Shown: positions 17,601-28,661, numbered from the stretch's first letter. The stretch: DNA of 50,737 bases from Actinomycetes bacterium (GCA_021810205.1 JAJZJC010000010.1:1-50737); one strand, 5' to 3'. Program-made: numbers and translations. Notes: generated by a model not told the origin, from the sequence alone.

Positions 17601-17920
17601 TGCGCTCCTTCCACTACGCCTCGCGGGTGGTGGCGATGCGCGTCGAGCGGGACCTCGTGGGACCGCAGGCCCACCGGGACCTCGAGCCGTGGCTGTTCTC
17701 GTGGTACCGCTGGGTGGCGGCTGCCTTCGTACGTGCATACCTCGCGGTGCCCGGTGTCGAGCGCCTCGTCCCCGGCGATCGCGAGGAGCTGGCGGCCATG
17801 CTCGACTTCTTCTTGTTGGAAAAGGGGGTCTACGAGCTCGGCTACGAGGCCAACGCTCGACCGGACTGGGTGGAGATCCCCGCGCTCGGGATCATCGACG
17901 TGCTGGACGACGCGCGATGA
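14600..17920 (+). CDS. treS: Trehalose synthase-maltokinase fusion (TreS-Mak/Pep2)
   Basis: A 1106-residue fusion. Residues about 20-590 are a GH13_16 trehalose synthase that interconverts trehalose and maltose, with D219 (GLRLDAVPYL), E261 (LLAEANQWPED) and D327 (FLRNHDELTL). Residues about 610-1106 are maltokinase, which makes maltose-1-phosphate from maltose and ATP, with the kinase loop HGDYHLGQ (H956, D958) and metal-binding IIDFEGEP. Fusion of the two steps, directly before GlgE's substrate, gives trehalose to maltose-1-phosphate to glucan. The ATG overlaps the glgE stop (ATGA), which rules out the longer upstream start. The next gene overlaps in the same way. Confidence 0.95.
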   Translation: MTVAEERSMQMARSVPVGEPLHWYQDAVIYELHVRAFHDSDGDGVGDFRGLVQKLDYLQELGVTALWLLPFYPSPLRDDGYDIADYRDVHPSYGSLRDFRTFLREAHRRGLRVITELVLAHTSDTHPWFQRARRARPGTTYRDFYVWSDTPDKFKEARIIFSDFESSNWAFDPVAGAYFWHRFYSHQPSLNYDNPAVRQAMFDIVDYWFAMGVDGLRLDAVPYLYAREGTSCENLPETMDYLRSLRAHIDRRFSDRMLLAEANQWPEDAVAYMGDGDVCHMAFHFPLMPRMFMAARQEDRFPIVDILAETPPAPADCQWALFLRNHDELTLEMVTDEERDYMYRSFAQDPRARVNVGIRRRLAPLLGNDRALIEMMNGLLFSLPGTPIVYYGDEIGMGDNIYLGDRDAVRTPMQWSADRNAGFSRANPQQLYLPIVIDPLYHAAAVNVEAAEANPNSLLWWMRRMIHLRQRYKAFSRGTLEHLRPDNRKVLAFIRRYEDELLLVVVNLSRFVQCAELDLSKLSGAVPVELFGNTRFPTVGELPYFLTLGPHGFYWFSLELHPESRRTPEARIRVRRRWEEVFADPRRLEAVLASFLAERRWFVSKTRVITAVCVVDSVPVGDRTGPSAHLVIVRVELDHGSIEHYLLPLAYAAGERAQSLVRWHPEAVVAELQVGDEEGVLYDAVLEPETSRAVLDMIGHRRSMPSRDGRAWGSPSPSYRALRRSVPEDVQATPMSAEQSNSSVAFSDKVIMKYIRRLEEGSNPGVELARFLSERAHFTCSPRSGGSLEYRSNQRAARPVTLVSVEEMVPNEADGWNYVVDALARDIEEALAHGGEPLPDVEPPQIVSLVSDQTPPDELFAHVEWAELLGRRTGEMHVALSCDHTDPAMAPEPMTPVDRLSLYHGARSLLRRTFRQLRELPPTPLLTQVLRRERDIGERLRSMATVPAGGQRIRVHGDYHLGQVLWTGKDIVIIDFEGEPARSLGQRRLKRPPVIDIAGMVRSFHYASRVVAMRVERDLVGPQAHRDLEPWLFSWYRWVAAAFVRAYLAVPGVERLVPGDREELAAMLDFFLLEKGVYELGYEANARPDWVEIPALGIIDVLDDAR

Positions 17921-19875
17921 CCGGCCGTGTCCCCGGCGGCGTGCCCGACGACCTCGCGACCTTGGCCGCGCTCTACGAGGTGCAGGTCAGCTACGTCGAC
18001 GCCGACAGTCGGCGCCGCAGCGCGTCACCCGATGCGCTGCGCGCCGTCCTCGGCGCGCTCGGGGCGCCCGTCACAGACCTGAGCGGGGCCGTGCGTGCCG
18101 AGCGCCTCCGCCAGCACCTCGAGACGGTGGCGCCCGTGATCGCGCTGCCGGCGGTCGGCAGCCAGGTGGTCGCGATCTCGCTGCCCCACGGCGTCCATCC
18201 GCGCGACTGCTGGCTGTCGGTCCAAGATGAGCGTGGCGAGACCGACCGGCGCCGCCTCATGCCCTCGATTCGCAGGCCGATCGGCACGTTCACGCTTGAG
18301 GGCATGCGGATGGAGCGCTACGAAGCGCAGATCGGCTCCCCCCTCCAGATGCTCGCGCCCGGGTACTACCGCCTGCGGCTGGAGGGTGCCGGTATCGACA
18401 CCACGTCCCTCGTCGTGGTCGCGCCCCGGTGCCCGGTCCCGGCGCGGGGATGGGGGGCCTTCCTGCCGCTTCATGCCCTTCGGGCGCAAGGGGACTGGGG
18501 CGTGGGCAACTACCCGGCGCTACGAGCGTTCGCCGAGTGGGTGTCGAGTCTCGGCGGCTCCTTCGTGGGCTCGCTGCCCCTCTACCCGCTCCTGCTCGAC
18601 GGGCTCGAGCGGCCAGTCGAGGCAAGCCCGTACCTTCCGGCGACGCGTCTTGGATGGAACGAGCTCTACGTCGATCCGACCGGGCTCCCGGAGCTCGCGG
18701 CCTCGGCGGAGGCAAAGGCGCTGCTCGCGTCCGAGCGCTTTCAGGCTGATCTCGCTGCAGCCCGCCGGGCCAGCTTCGTCGACTATCCGGCCACCATGGC
18801 GCTCGTGCGCCGGGTGCTCGAACCCCTGTCGCGCGTCGCTGCCGAGCATTCCTCCGCACGCAGGGAGGCCCTCGAGGCGTTCGCCCGTGCGCATCCCGAG
18901 ATCGGGGCGTACGCGCGGTTTCGCGCGGGGGAGGCGGGACCGGCATCGTCGGGGACGTTGCCGGCGACCGCCGAGGGCCGGTACCACCTCTACGCGCAGT
19001 GGGCCGCTTTCGAGCAGCTTGGCGAGGCGGGGGACGGCCTGTTCCTCGACCTGCCGGTCGGCGTGCACCCGCAAGGGTTCGACGCCCAATGGGCGCGCGG
19101 CGCGTTCTGCGACGGCGTCGAAGGCGGGGCGCCGCCCGACGCGTTCTTCGCGCAGGGCCAGAAGTGGGGGTTCCGCCCCTTTCATCCACGCGGGCTGCGT
19201 GCACAGCGCTACCGTCACCTCGTCGACGTGCTGCGGCACGCGATGTCGCGGGCGAGCGTCTTGCGGCTCGACCACGTGATGGGGCTCTACCGCCTCTACT
19301 GGGTGCCCGACGGCGCAGATGCGACCGACGGCGCGTACGTGGGATACCGAGACGACGAGCTGCGCGCGATCGTCGCGCTCGAAGCCGCGCGCACGGGGAC
19401 CGCGGTGGTGGGTGAGGACCTCGGCACGGTGCCCGGCGACGTGCGCACCGGTATGGCAGAGGACAGGATGCTGCGCTCGTGGGTGCTGCAGTTCGAGGTG
19501 TCGGCGGACGCGCCGCTGCCCGACCCGCCCGAGCTCTGCATGGCGAGCATCGGGACGCACGACCTGCCGCGTTTCGCCGAGTTCTTCACCGCGCCCGAGC
19601 GGGCTTCGTGGCGTCGGGTGCTCGGCGGGGACGCGCGCCGAGGGCTGCGGATGTGCCTCGATCATCTCGCCGCGGGACCGGCGTGCTCGATGCTCGTCGA
19701 CGTGGAGGACCTGTGGCTCGAGCGCTGGCCGCACAACCAGCCTGGTACCGGTCCGGAGGCCGGGAACTGGCAGCACCGCTCGGCTCGGACCATCGAGGAG
19801 ATGACCAGCGACGAGGAGGTGATCGGCGCGTTCGAGCGGATCAACGCGTTGCGTCGCCAGGAGGAGATCTCGTGA
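17917..19875 (+). CDS. malQ: 4-alpha-glucanotransferase (amylomaltase, GH77)
   Basis: A 652-residue GH77 protein that transfers maltodextrin segments between 1,4-glucans. Active-site acids are in LRLDHVMG (D452, nucleophile), VVGEDLGTVP (E500) and GTHDLPRF (D549). The N-terminal 150 residues form the extra beta domain common in actinobacterial MalQ. The ATG overlaps the treS-mak stop (ATGA), and its own stop overlaps the GTG of glgB (GTGA), so translation is coupled through the operon. In this setting it remodels short glucans for GlgE or GlgB. Confidence 0.93.
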   Translation: MTGRVPGGVPDDLATLAALYEVQVSYVDADSRRRSASPDALRAVLGALGAPVTDLSGAVRAERLRQHLETVAPVIALPAVGSQVVAISLPHGVHPRDCWLSVQDERGETDRRRLMPSIRRPIGTFTLEGMRMERYEAQIGSPLQMLAPGYYRLRLEGAGIDTTSLVVVAPRCPVPARGWGAFLPLHALRAQGDWGVGNYPALRAFAEWVSSLGGSFVGSLPLYPLLLDGLERPVEASPYLPATRLGWNELYVDPTGLPELAASAEAKALLASERFQADLAAARRASFVDYPATMALVRRVLEPLSRVAAEHSSARREALEAFARAHPEIGAYARFRAGEAGPASSGTLPATAEGRYHLYAQWAAFEQLGEAGDGLFLDLPVGVHPQGFDAQWARGAFCDGVEGGAPPDAFFAQGQKWGFRPFHPRGLRAQRYRHLVDVLRHAMSRASVLRLDHVMGLYRLYWVPDGADATDGAYVGYRDDELRAIVALEAARTGTAVVGEDLGTVPGDVRTGMAEDRMLRSWVLQFEVSADAPLPDPPELCMASIGTHDLPRFAEFFTAPERASWRRVLGGDARRGLRMCLDHLAAGPACSMLVDVEDLWLERWPHNQPGTGPEAGNWQHRSARTIEEMTSDEEVIGAFERINALRRQEEIS

Positions 19876-21772
19876 TCACCGATGACGACCTCTACCTGTT
19901 CAACGAGGGAACGCATCGCCGGCTCGGCGAGAAGTTCGGTGCGCATCCGGGTCCCGATGGCACGCATTTCGCGTTGTGGGCGCCGAACGCGCGCTCGGTA
20001 TCGGTGATCGGTGACTGGAACTGGTGGCAGCACGACGCCGAGCCGATGCACGAGCGGGGGACGTCCGGCGTCTGGGAGGCCCAGGTCCCGCACGCGCGAC
20101 CCGGGCACGTCTACAAGTTCGCCATCACGACGCCAGCGGGCGAGGTGCTGGAGAAGGCGGACCCCTTCGCCACCTTCGCCGAGGTACCCCCGAAGACGGG
20201 CTCGGTCGTCTGGGACCTTTCCTACGAGTGGCACGACGGCGAGTGGATGTCGGCGCGAGGCGAGCGCCAGTCGCTGCGGGCTCCGATCTCGACGTACGAA
20301 GTGCACCTGGGAAGCTGGCGCCGAGATCCCGACCGGCCCAAGGAGCTCTTGTCCTACACCGAGCTCGCGCCCCGCCTCGCCGACCACGTCACGAGCTGCG
20401 GGTTCACCCACGTCGAGCTGCTCCCGGTGATGGAGCATCCCTTCTACGGCAGTTGGGGCTACCAGGGCACGGGCTACTTCGCGCCGTCCTCGCGCTACGG
20501 GACGCCCCAGGACCTGATGGCGATGATCGACGTGCTGCACCAAGCGGGGATCGGTGTCATCTTGGACTGGGTCCCCTCGCACTTCCCTGCCGATGCCTTC
20601 GCCCTCGCCTCGTTCGACGGAACGCACCTGTACGAGCACGCCGACCCGCGCAGGGGCGTCCATCCGGATTGGAACAGCCTGGTCTTCAACTACGGACGTC
20701 ACGAGGTACGCAGCTTCCTCGCGTCGTCGGCGGACCACTGGCTTCGGGCATATCACGCTGACGGGCTGCGGGTCGACGCGGTGGCCTCCATGCTCTACCT
20801 CGACTACTCGCGCAAGGCGGGGGAGTGGGTGCCGAACATCTACGGCGGTCGAGAGGACCTGGACGCGATCGCGTTCCTCCGCCAGCTGAACACCGGGGTC
20901 TACGCCGACCATCCCGACGTCCAGACGATCGCCGAGGAGTCGACGGCGTGGGGGGGCGTCTCACGTCCCGTCGAGATGGGCGGGCTCGGGTTCGGGCTCA
21001 AGTGGGACATGGGCTGGATGCACGACACGCTCGCCTACATGGCCCAGGACCCGATCCACCGGCGCTTCCATCATGGAGAGCTCACCTTCCGCGCCGTGTA
21101 CGCCTTCAGCGAGAACTTCGTGCTGCCGCTCTCGCACGACGAGGTGGTCCACGGCAAGGGCTCCCTGCTCGCCAAGATGCCCGGCGACGACTGGCAGCAG
21201 CGCGCGAACCTCCGGCTCCTCTACGGCTACCAGTTCGCCGTGCCGGGCAAGAAGCTCCTGTTCATGGGCGCGGAGCTGGCGGACTGGCGCGAGTGGAACC
21301 ACGAAGAAGGGCTGCGATGGGAGCTCCTCGACGACGACCGGCACGCGGGTGTCTGGCGTTGGGTTCGTGACCTGAACGCGCTCTACCGTGCCGAGCCGGC
21401 GCTCCACGAGCTCGATACGGAGCCCGGCGGCTTCGAGTGGATCCACTACGAGGAAGCCGATACGAGCGTGCTGAGCTTCCTGCGCAAGTCGGCCGGTGGC
21501 CAGGTGGTGCTGGTCGTGTGTAACTTCACTCCCGTGCCTCGCGAGAACCTGCTCGTCGGCGTGCCTTTCGGGGGCTTGTGGCGCGAGCGCCTGAACTCCG
21601 ACGCGCTCGAGTACGGTGGCAGCGGGATCGGGAACCAGGGCAGTGTGCACGCGCAGCCGGTGCCCTCGCATGGCCAGGCCCGCACGCTGGCCCTTGTGGC
21701 ACCGCCGCTCGCGTGCGTCTTCCTCTCGCCACAGCCCGGCGCTGCCGAGTCGCAGGGGCGCGGCTCGCCCTG

Positions 21773-21773
<1 letters not shown>
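19872..21773 (+). CDS. glgB: 1,4-alpha-glucan branching enzyme
   Basis: A 633-residue GH13_9 branching enzyme. It has a CBM48 domain (about 20-115: FALWAPNARSVSVIGDWNWW) and the catalytic barrel with D302 (LRVDAVASMLYLDYSR), E355 (IAEEST) and LSHDEVVHGKGS. It begins directly at CBM48, lacking the additional N1 module found in longer GlgBs. It introduces alpha-1,6 branches into the chains made by GlgE. The GTG start overlaps the malQ stop, and its TGA shares an A with the ATG of glgX. Confidence 0.95.
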
Positions 21774-23883
<2,110 letters not shown>

Positions 23884-23884
<1 letters not shown>

Positions 23885-23900
23885 CGCGCCAAGGGCGCGC
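23884..23900. terminator. Compact GC hairpin ending the glucan operon
   Basis: GCGCGCC, loop AAG, then GGCGCGC: seven perfect pairs starting at the last base of the glgX stop codon, with no T tract. It lies between convergent genes and could act on both strands. Hairpins without T tracts are often called as terminators in actinomycetes. Confidence 0.5.
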
Positions 23901-23910
23901 GGAGGCCCGT

Positions 23911-24468
23911 TCAGCCCGGAGCCGCCTCTGCGAGCGTCTCGGCAGGCACCTCGGCGCCAGCGTCTTGCTTGGTCACCCGCACGGCGTCCCACAGCTCCTC
24001 GCGGTAGACGCGACGGTTCGGCGCGTCGACGCCGATGCGCACGTAGCTCCCACTCGGCCGGATCACGGCGAGGGTGAACGGCTCGCCGACGCCGACGCCG
24101 CCGAACGCGACGGACGGGTTGCCCTTGGGGAGCGTGCCGATCTCGATCCACACCTCGTCGTCGATCTCCACGCGCTCGCCGACCCGCCGGCTGATGGAGA
24201 GCCCCGCCTGCATCGCTGCTGCAGGGTGGCTCGTCGGAGCGCTGCGCAGGCGCACGCCGGCCGCGTCGAAGTCGACCGACACGAGCGGCCCGATCTCGAG
24301 CCGAGCCTCCGCCACGGAGACGACGGTCGCCGAAAGGCGCAGGTCGCTGACCGTGCCGAGCCCGTGCAGCTGGAACCATACGCGTCCTTCCTCGATGGAC
24401 AGGACCATGGCACGGACGTCGGGCTCGATGATGATCGACTCCCCCGATCGTCGGTTGAGCACAAGCAT
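23911..24468 (-). CDS. Double CsrA-domain protein (fused CsrA pseudo-dimer)
   Basis: A 185-residue protein with two CsrA-like halves. Residues 1-55 begin MLVLNRRSGESIIIEPDV, a near-perfect CsrA first strand, but the rest of that half has diverged. Residues 89-165 repeat the pattern (LSISRRVGERVEIDDEV) and end with VRIGVDAPNRRVYREELW, matching the CsrA core including the RNA-contacting Arg (R156). An insert of about 25 residues splits the second half. CsrA works as a homodimer in which strand 1 of one chain and strand 5 of the other form each RNA site. Here one good site (N-half strand 1 with C-half strand 5) seems kept and the other lost. RBS GGAAGG precedes the ATG. CsrA is rare in Actinobacteria. 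The targets may include the adjacent glucan operon, which is speculation. Confidence 0.75.
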   Translation of the reverse strand: MLVLNRRSGESIIIEPDVRAMVLSIEEGRVWFQLHGLGTVSDLRLSATVVSVAEARLEIGPLVSVDFDAAGVRLRSAPTSHPAAAMQAGLSISRRVGERVEIDDEVWIEIGTLPKGNPSVAFGGVGVGEPFTLAVIRPSGSYVRIGVDAPNRRVYREELWDAVRVTKQDAGAEVPAETLAEAAPG

Positions 24469-24553
24469 CGGCCGACCTTCCCGCGCGAACTCCGCCGCAC
24501 CACCGTAGCTGGGCCCGAGCGCGCCGTCGGGTATCCCCAGCCTCCAGGTGCCC

Positions 24554-25471
24554 TCAGCTGGCGTTCGGTGCGAGCGCTTCGATCACCCGACGGGCGTGGC
24601 GCCTCGACGTGTCGGGGTCCGCGTCCAGGTCGGAGATGGCAGGGTCGAAGTTCAGGTCCACGAAGGCTTCGGTCATGCCCGTCGCGGCGACCGTCGCGAG
24701 GTCGGCGCGGATGTCGTCGAGCGAGCCGGTGAGCGGCCCGCGCTCGTTCTCGCGCACCTTGACGACCGCCCGGCACACGAAGCGCAACGCGTCGGGGTCT
24801 CTCCCTGCCTCCAGTGCTGCCGCGCGCACGATCCCGATGCTGTCGGCGAGGCTCGCGAGGTCCGCTCTGCTGCTGCTCACCCACCCTGTCGCCATCCTGC
24901 CGGCTCGGCGCAGCGACGGCGGTGCCGAGCCGCCGAACAGCAGGGGAGGATGGGGGCGCTGGACAGGCTTGGGATCGATGCGCGAACGGGGGATGTCGTA
25001 GTAGAGGCCGTGGTGCTCGACGACGTCCTGGCACCAGATCGCGCGCAGGCACTCAACATGCTCTTTCGTACGGGCGCCGCGGTGGTCGAAGGGGACGCCG
25101 GAGGCCTCGAACTCTTCGTGCATCCAGCCAAGGCCGATACCGACGTCGAGCCGGCCCCTGCTCAGGTGGTCGAGGGTAGTGAGCTGCTTGGCGAGGAGGA
25201 CGGGCGAGTAGTACGGCGCGTTCACGACAGCGACGCCGAGTCGAGGCTCGCGGGTCCGCGCTGCGAGGTAGCCGAGGACCGTGAGAGGGTCCTGGACGCT
25301 GCGGTACTGGGGATCCAGCCGGTGGCGCGCCTGCTCGTCGACGGGTGCGAGGAGCCGTTGGAAGACCCATAGCGAGTGGTAGCCGAGCGATTCGGCGAGC
25401 GTCGCGATCTCGTCGATCGCCTCCGCCGTGGCCCAGGGGCCCGAGACGGGTACTGCGCAGCCCAGTTGCAT
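24554..25471 (-). CDS. LLM-class, probably F420-dependent oxidoreductase
   Basis: A 305-residue TIM-barrel protein of the luciferase-like monooxygenase family. Features include LGVAVVNAPYYSPVLLAKQL, HLSRGRLDVGIGLGWMHEEF and PLLFGGSAPPSLRRAGRMATGW, the usual cofactor-cradle motifs of the F420 subgroup. Substrate is unknown. It implies F420 use in this organism, relevant to the FrhB-like gene near 42 kb. ATG start at 25471. Confidence 0.8.
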   Translation of the reverse strand: MQLGCAVPVSGPWATAEAIDEIATLAESLGYHSLWVFQRLLAPVDEQARHRLDPQYRSVQDPLTVLGYLAARTREPRLGVAVVNAPYYSPVLLAKQLTTLDHLSRGRLDVGIGLGWMHEEFEASGVPFDHRGARTKEHVECLRAIWCQDVVEHHGLYYDIPRSRIDPKPVQRPHPPLLFGGSAPPSLRRAGRMATGWVSSSRADLASLADSIGIVRAAALEAGRDPDALRFVCRAVVKVRENERGPLTGSLDDIRADLATVAATGMTEAFVDLNFDPAISDLDADPDTSRRHARRVIEALAPNAS

Positions 25472-25506
25472 GTCCCTTTCCTACCCGAGCGCCGGGTGCG
25501 CGCGCG

Positions 25507-25746
25507 TCACTCCCCTGCGGCGGGCTCCTTGCGTCGCCGCGTCCTTCCGCGCCAGGTGCTTCCCAGGAGCACCACAGCGGCGAGGACGGGCAAGGTGACG
25601 ACGGCGGCCATGCGCTCGTGGCGCAGCAAGAAGGCGATGCCGATCATGGCGAGCACCGCCGCGAACAGCTCGGGCGTGTCGCCCACGAGGAAGTCCCACC
25701 AGAAGTGGCCGAACACCTTGACACCCCGCCCTATCGCACGCCTCAC
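25507..25746 (-). CDS. Small two-helix membrane protein
   Basis: A 79-residue protein with two hydrophobic helices (ELFAAVLAMIGIAFLLR and AAVVTLPVLAAVVLLGSTW) and a basic tail (RGRTRRRKEPAAGE). Its GTG overlaps the stop of the upstream COG4280-like gene (GTGA), so the two are probably translated together and may form a complex. Family not recognised. Confidence 0.6.
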   Translation of the reverse strand: MRRAIGRGVKVFGHFWWDFLVGDTPELFAAVLAMIGIAFLLRHERMAAVVTLPVLAAVVLLGSTWRGRTRRRKEPAAGE

Positions 25747-26531
25747 GATGCCGGCTGGCCTTCGGTCTCGCCCGGCACGGATGCGGGCTCGGCAGGCGCA
25801 ACGGATGCCAGGGACCTCATCGCCGCGACGCCGGCCGCGCTCACCAGCGCGAACAGCCCGATCAGCACCGGGATGGCGAGGTCGCTTCCCGGCCACCGCA
25901 CCCCCGCGCCTTCGCCGAGCCAGAAGACGCCGAAGCTCGTCAGCATGACGCCGACGACGGTCTTGATGGTGTTCTCCGGGACCTCGGAGAGCTGGCGGGA
26001 GACGAGGAGCCCGACGAGGGAGACGAGGACGACGGCCGCTGCCGCTGCCGCTGCCGCGGTGCCGAGCTTGTGCTGGCTCGCGCCGAGGCTGATCACGATG
26101 AGCACGACTTCCATGCCTTCGAGCAAGACGCCCTTGAAGGCGACGGTGAACCCGACGCCGTCGCGCTGGCGGGCACGGCCATTCGTGGCGGCGCCGAGGG
26201 ACGCGGTCGTCTTGGCGAAGATCGCGTCCTCGTCGTGCTTGGCCATGTGCCCGCTCGCACGCAGGATCGCCTTGCGCAGCCACGACAGCCCGAGCACCGC
26301 CAGCAGCGCGCCGACCACCACGCGAAGCGCGTCGATTGGGACGTAGTGGATGAGGGGGACGCCCACCGCGCCGACGAGCACGGCGAGGAGCACGAGGGCG
26401 GCAGCCATGCCCTCCAGGGCGGACCGCCAGCCGCGCGTGGTGCCCGCCGCGAGGACGATCGTGAGGGCCTCGACGGACTCGACACAGCTGGCGCCGAACA
26501 CCGCCAGCACGAGCACGACGGTGGCGCTCAT
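25743..26531 (-). CDS. COG4280-like multi-pass membrane protein, putative transporter
   Basis: A 262-residue protein with about seven membrane helices in two related halves, each starting with an acidic motif in a helix: CVESVEALTIVLAAG (about 15-30) and LLEGMEVVLIVISLGA (about 134-149). This twofold pattern recalls the LysE/TerC/UPF0016 cation-transport fold. I place it with the COG4280 family, function unproven. An alanine run (AAAAAAAA, six-base GCTGCC repeats) lies in one helix. ATG at 26531 was chosen because residues upstream are Arg-rich and not protein-like. Confidence 0.65.
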   Translation of the reverse strand: MSATVVLVLAVFGASCVESVEALTIVLAAGTTRGWRSALEGMAAALVLLAVLVGAVGVPLIHYVPIDALRVVVGALLAVLGLSWLRKAILRASGHMAKHDEDAIFAKTTASLGAATNGRARQRDGVGFTVAFKGVLLEGMEVVLIVISLGASQHKLGTAAAAAAAAVVLVSLVGLLVSRQLSEVPENTIKTVVGVMLTSFGVFWLGEGAGVRWPGSDLAIPVLIGLFALVSAAGVAAMRSLASVAPAEPASVPGETEGQPAS

Positions 26532-26863
26532 CGCGGGCGTGCTCGGTGGTCCTCGATGGCCGCCGCCGGTGGACTGGCGATCACGCTGCCGCCTCCTCGA
26601 GCGATCGGGTCGCAAATGGGTCGTCGTCGGTCGCCGCAGCCGATCCGCGCACGCGCAACGCTTGCCCTGTGCCAGCCCACGCGGACGCAACCGGTGAATG
26701 CAGGTCGCGGCACTGCCACCCGAGCCTGTGCGACGGGCGTGGGGCCAAGGATAGACGCGCAGTGCACGACCCCAAGCACGTGGTGGCCTCCACTGCTCTG
26801 CCCATGCGTCTGCGCGGTATCTCGTCAGTGCTCGTCGCCGGCACAGTTGGTACGCTTCGGGCA

Positions 26864-27622
26864 GTGGGGTTCGCAAGCGGCGTGCTCAACGACGACGAGG
26901 AGCTGCTTGCAGAGATGCGTCCTCATCTGGCCCTCCTCGCCGCCCCGGTCACGCTCTTGGTCGTCGCTCTGGCCGCGGCCCTGGCGATCGCCGTGCACTT
27001 CTCGAGCGCGCCGGCCGCGGTCGCGTGGGTGCTCGCCGCGATGGTGGCGCTCCCGGCCTTGTGGACGATCGCACGGCTGCTCGAGTGGCGGTCCGTGCGC
27101 TTCGTGGTGACGTCGAGCCGCCTGATCTACCGCCGGGGTGTGCTCCGGCGCGACGTGGTGCAGCTGCGACTGCATCGCGTCGCCGAGGTCCACCTGCGCC
27201 AGACTCTGCGCGGGCGGCTGATCGGCTATGGCCAGCTCGTCTTCGAGGTGGCCGGCGCCGACGGACCGCTGGTCATAGAAGACGTGCGCCGGCCGCGCTC
27301 CCTCCAGCGCTTGATCACCGCCCAGCTCGATCGCTTGGATCTGCCGCGCCGGGCGCCGGTCTCCTCGGGCCTGCCGGACCCGCGTACGACGACAGCGATC
27401 GGGCGGTCGGACTGGGCACCAGGGCCGCGCGGCACCCGGCGCCGCTCCTTTGGCGACACGCCACCCAGGGGTGTCCCGGCCGCCGGGCCGGCGGCAGTGC
27501 GTGGCGGTGAGGGAAGGTCTGTACCCGAGCAGCTCCTCCAGCTCGACGAGCTTCGCCGTCGTGGGATCGTCACCGATGCCGAGTTCGCCGCGAAGAAGGC
27601 AGAGCTGTTGAGCCGCCTGTGA
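26864..27622 (+). CDS. Membrane bPH2-domain protein with C-terminal SHOCT motif
   Basis: A 252-residue protein. Two membrane helices (about 20-70: LLAAPVTLLVVALAAALAIA and AWVLAAMVALPALWTIARLL) precede a bacterial PH-like domain (RFVVTSSRLIYRRGVLRRDV, then LRLHRVAEVHLRQTLRGRLI). After a Pro/Gly/Arg-rich linker, it ends with a SHOCT motif (LLQLDELRRRGIVTDAEFAA, KKAELLSRL). Both domains are thought to mediate oligomerisation or membrane association. GTG start chosen as first in-frame start before the helices. The stop overlaps the next gene. Confidence 0.75.
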   Translation: MGFASGVLNDDEELLAEMRPHLALLAAPVTLLVVALAAALAIAVHFSSAPAAVAWVLAAMVALPALWTIARLLEWRSVRFVVTSSRLIYRRGVLRRDVVQLRLHRVAEVHLRQTLRGRLIGYGQLVFEVAGADGPLVIEDVRRPRSLQRLITAQLDRLDLPRRAPVSSGLPDPRTTTAIGRSDWAPGPRGTRRRSFGDTPPRGVPAAGPAAVRGGEGRSVPEQLLQLDELRRRGIVTDAEFAAKKAELLSRL

Positions 27623-28137
27623 GCGGCCCTGACGAGGCGGGAGCCCAGCCGTCCCTCGAGCACCTTGTCCAGGTCCCGTTGCGCACGGTCGCACCACCGG
27701 TCGTCGACATCGAAGGCACCGACCTGTGGGGTCGTGCCACGCGCGTCGAGCTCGCAGCACCGGGCCGCTGGACCCTCCTGTTCTTCCTCGGCTCGCGCTG
27801 TGATGGCTGCGGCCCGTTGTGGGGCGCGGCGGACGAGCCCACCTCGCTCGGGCTCACGGCGACGGACGCCGTGCGCATCGTGACGCGCGACGCGCAGGTC
27901 GAAGACGCGGTGGCGGTCCGCGCGCTGGTGGCCGGGCTCGGCGCGGCGGCGCACACGGTGATGTCGAGCGCGGCGTGGCGCGCCTACGGTGTGCAGGGTC
28001 CGCCGTTCTTCACCGTGGTGGACGGCGTGGCGGTCCGGTCCGAAGGCGTCGCCTGGAGCGTCGAGCAGGTTGCCGTGGACGTGGCGAGGGCTCGACGCGG
28101 TGGGGTGGCGTCGCGTGCGCGGGTGGGAGAGGAGTGA
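27619..28137 (+). CDS. Thioredoxin-like protein with CDGC motif
   Basis: A 172-residue protein with a thioredoxin-type fold: WTLLFFLGSRCDGCGPLWGA carries a CxxC (CDGC) after the central strand, and VQGPPFFTVVDG supplies the cis-Pro loop and last strand. No signal peptide, so a cytoplasmic redox role is likely, but the partner is unknown. GTG overlaps the stop of the PH-domain gene (GTGA). The YjbQ gene follows within 10 bp. Confidence 0.65.
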   Translation: MSGPDEAGAQPSLEHLVQVPLRTVAPPVVDIEGTDLWGRATRVELAAPGRWTLLFFLGSRCDGCGPLWGAADEPTSLGLTATDAVRIVTRDAQVEDAVAVRALVAGLGAAAHTVMSSAAWRAYGVQGPPFFTVVDGVAVRSEGVAWSVEQVAVDVARARRGGVASRARVGEE

Positions 28138-28144
28138 GCGGGCG

Positions 28145-28555
28145 ATGGAGACCGAGGTGTTCTCGGTGCGCACGGGGAACCGGTCGGTCACCGACGTCAC
28201 CGACCTGGTCGCCCGGTTCTGCGCGGGGCGTGGTGACGGGCTTTGCCATGTCTTCGCGCCGCACGCGACGGCTGGGCTGGCGATCATGGAGACCGGCTCG
28301 GGCTCGGAAGCGGACCTCGAAGAGCTCTTCGAGCGCCTGATGCCCCGAGACGATCGCTACCGCCACCGGCACGGCTCGCGCGGCCATGGCGCCGACCACC
28401 TCTTGGCGGTCCTCGTGAGCCCCTCGCTCGTCCTCGCTGTCGAGCACGGCGACGTGCTGCTCGGCACCTGGCAACGCGTGACGCTCGTGGACCTGAACGC
28501 CGACAACCCCGACCGGCGCCTGCGGTGCTCGTGGCTCGGTTCTTCGGCCGCCTGA
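28145..28555 (+). CDS. YjbQ/UPF0047 family protein
   Basis: A 136-residue protein matching the compact YjbQ (UPF0047) family: HVFAPHATAGLAIMETG near residue 40 with the conserved His, an HGSRGHGADHLLAVLVSPS centre, and GTWQRVTLVDLN near the end. Some members have weak thiamin-phosphate synthase activity in vitro. The physiological role is unsettled. ATG chosen at the start of homology, 10 bp after the thioredoxin-like gene. Confidence 0.8.
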   Translation: METEVFSVRTGNRSVTDVTDLVARFCAGRGDGLCHVFAPHATAGLAIMETGSGSEADLEELFERLMPRDDRYRHRHGSRGHGADHLLAVLVSPSLVLAVEHGDVLLGTWQRVTLVDLNADNPDRRLRCSWLGSSAA

Positions 28556-28661
28556 CCCTCGTCTCCGATGCGCTTCCCGCTTGTGTCACACCCTCCTGCC
28601 ACGCTGTCGTCGACGAGACAGCCGAGGCCATCCGGCAGGTGCCGGTCGAAAGGGGGCTGCG

